The notes under the pieces are model-generated. The model was not told where the DNA came from and did not search any database. It saw nothing but the letters and a program-made list of their open reading frames with translations. From positions 1-7,035 of the forward strand of contig JAISPY010000092.1 in the NCBI GenBank assembly GCA_031274565.1: a DNA stretch of 7,035 nt, in the 5' to 3' direction. Made by a program: the position numbers and the translations under genes. The DNA comes from Treponema sp. GTDB lineage: Bacteria; Spirochaetota; Spirochaetia; Treponematales; Breznakiellaceae. Position 1 is the stretch's first letter. Every line of letters begins with the position of its first letter. This document shows positions 6,247-7,035 of the stretch, piece after piece.

Positions 6247-6376
6247 TGCCGATACACTCCAGACAGATATAGACCGCTCTTCTCAAAATGGCAGTCGTAT
6301 CACCCCGGACGATACCGACAATGATGCAAAGAACCGCACACACCAGTACGGTAATCCGTATAATCCTCCGTTTCAC
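6239..6376 (-). CDS. CD1871A-like small CXXC membrane peptide
   Basis: A 45-residue peptide is predicted from GTG at 6376. It has a basic start VKRRIIRI, one hydrophobic segment (about 8-23), RGD, and the C-terminal half AVYICLECIGIG, where C38-L-E-C41 is a CXXC pair next to the C-terminus. The length, order and CLECIGIG ending match the CD1871A-type CXXC-motif proteins that commonly sit next to this FeS protein and TlpA. The basic N-terminus predicts cytoplasmic anchoring and an exported CXXC, near the thioredoxin (inference). A longer version from ATG 6436 (65 residues) is possible, but its ribosome site GAGGA abuts the ATG, and the added residues do not look like the family. The GTG also lacks a clear Shine-Dalgarno sequence; it follows a 35-codon ORF (stop at 6381-6379) by 2 bases, which could help re-initiation. 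Its TAA overlaps the TTG start of the FeS gene by 8 bases. Confidence 0.75.
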   Translation of the reverse strand: MKRRIIRITVLVCAVLCIIVGIVRGDTTAILRRAVYICLECIGIG

Positions 6377-6738
6377 TGCTATCGGCGCACCGGACACGAC
6401 GCCCTGTCGCCAGCCTCTGATGGCCACTTCCCCCATTCCTCGGTCAATATCCAGGGTTGTATCCCGGTTCCTGCTACTCGTTTCATGATTTACTTATCGG
6501 CTCAATATTATTCCCGGATAAGCTCTAAGTACCCGTACCTTCTGTACGGAACGGTACTATGGCTGGCGAATCAGATGTGGACTGCGGATATAACGTCTAT
6601 AGGGCTGTTAGGCGAAATGGCTAAACCCCAAAAATGATTTTTTGAATTTTTATAAAAAACTTAGGGTGCAGCAATTTTTTCCGTGCAAAAAGAAATGAAG
6701 TATGGTAAACTGAAGCGTCCCGGAGGAGGGGAATAAAC
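6377..6738. other. Divergent intergenic region, no clear gene
   Basis: This 362-base gap lies between the redox operon (minus) and the broken plus-strand ORF. It holds a 35-codon minus ORF at 6379-6486 without a good ribosome site, a GTAC hairpin at 6529-6557, an AT-rich core (about 6629-6690) containing the perfect palindrome TTTTTATAAAAA (6647-6658) and CAAAAATGATTTTTTG (6630-6645). Possible minus -10 boxes include TATAGA and TAATAT, but no -35 is convincing. For the plus gene, TTTTCC-N18-TATGGT (about 6678-6707) is a weak candidate. Probably a divergent promoter region. Confidence 0.5.
6529..6557. repeat. GTACC-CGTAC / GTACG-GGTAC hairpin
   Basis: Two nested 5-bp stems: GTACC (6529-6533) pairs with GGTAC (6553-6557) and CGTAC (6534-6538) pairs with GTACG (6544-6548) around the loop cttct, with a 4-base bulge (gaac). 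It lies in the leader of the redox operon. It may be a regulator site. Similar GGTACC-type half-sites also occur at 1296-1317. Confidence 0.35.
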
Positions 6739-6976
6739 ATGGAAAACAGCAAAAAAATATTTGAAAAAGCGGCGGCGGCGTTAAGGGAAGGGCTTCAGCG
6801 GAATACGGACGAGTTTGTGGAAAAGCGAAAAACAGGAAGCGCTGGACATCGATAAAATCGAAGCGATGGGGGGCAAGATGAAGGCCGAAACCAACCAAGT
6901 CTTGGACGGGTACTTCAACGAGACTGTCGAATTAATCATTCTTAAAGATGGGAACATCCCCCCCGTCTGTCTTTGA
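6739..6976 (+). pseudogene. Frameshifted short helical charged protein, function unknown
   Basis: ATG 6739 is preceded by GGAGGAGGGG. The first frame reads MENSKKIFEKAAAALREGLQ and ends at TAA 6853-6855 after 38 residues. The next frame picks up as LDIDKIEAMGGKMKAE, continuing through TNQVLDGYFNETVELI to TGA at 6974-6976. Removing one A from the A5 run at 6828-6832 (or from A4 at 6821-6824) restores one frame of 78 codons, giving EKRKQEALDIDKIEAM across the join. The restored protein is an amphipathic, coiled-coil-like helix rich in E, K and A with no signal peptide or membrane segment. I do not recognise the family. It is transcribed away from the redox operon. A homopolymer sequencing error is as likely as real decay; programmed slippage is less likely. 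Confidence 0.55.
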
Positions 6977-6987
6977 CGACTTTTTTT
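6964..6987 (+). terminator. Weak intrinsic terminator after the frameshifted ORF
   Basis: CGTC (6964-6967) and GACG (6975-6978) can pair over a 7-base loop, followed by a run of seven T at 6981-6987. The stem is only 4 bp but the T-run is well placed, and it overlaps the TGA stop at 6974-6976. Confidence 0.4.
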
Positions 6988-7035
6988 CGTGATTTATCTG
7001 CCTGGTATGCTTTTTACCCCTACCGGCTGATATCC
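6988..7035. other. Right-edge sequence, nothing supported
   Basis: The final 48 bases contain no ORF start with a ribosome site and no clear repeat. The edge of a neighbouring gene on either strand could not be recognised. Confidence 0.3.

Noticed and set aside
6430..6610. Possible remnant of an FMN-binding domain gene upstream of the CXXC peptide (IDVISAVH and DTTLDID in minus frames)
   Set aside because: FMN-binding proteins often neighbour this cassette, but the matches are a few residues with stops between them; too weak to call.

Overview
The window looks like a spirochaete chromosome, most likely a Treponema-type bacterium of the termite-gut kind. This is an inference from the DUF4954 protein, the style of the glutathione S-transferase relic and the redox cassette; no rRNA or other marker gene is present to confirm it. 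Nearly all genes lie on the minus strand. Only a short, broken gene at the right end is on the plus strand.

Reading the minus strand 5'->3' (right to left): positions 6376-4892 hold a tight three-gene redox operon. It has a tiny membrane peptide ending in CLECIGIG (CD1871A-like), a polytopic membrane iron-sulfur protein of the NapH-like type with two ferredoxin-type clusters, and an exported TlpA-like thioredoxin with a WCGPC active site. The reading frames overlap by 8 and 4 bases, so they are almost certainly co-translated. A plausible joint role is to carry reducing power across the membrane to exported thiol targets, but the physiological substrate is unknown. After a ~200-base intergenic region comes a 747-residue DUF4954 protein (left-handed beta-helix, function unknown). 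It is followed by a 286-residue PAP2-like membrane protein that keeps two phosphatase motifs but has an altered third one.

Positions 1459-1 change character. A symmetric hairpin repeat built from CGCGAAA heptamers (about 1360-1435) lies downstream of the PAP2-like gene. Next is a promoter-like site and a decayed glutathionyl-hydroquinone reductase/GST gene (1228-633) with several deletions and frameshifts and a lost catalytic cysteine. Overlapping the end of its remaining frame is an apparently intact GNAT acetyltransferase that runs off the left edge at base 1.

The right end (6377-7035) holds an AT-rich divergent intergenic region with several small palindromes, and a short helical, highly charged plus-strand ORF interrupted by a one-base frameshift. 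No CRISPR, tRNA, rRNA or complete insertion sequence was seen. The most interesting item is the CXXC-peptide / FeS-membrane-protein / TlpA cassette. Decay of two genes in 7 kb suggests an actively eroding genome or, in part, sequencing error at homopolymers.
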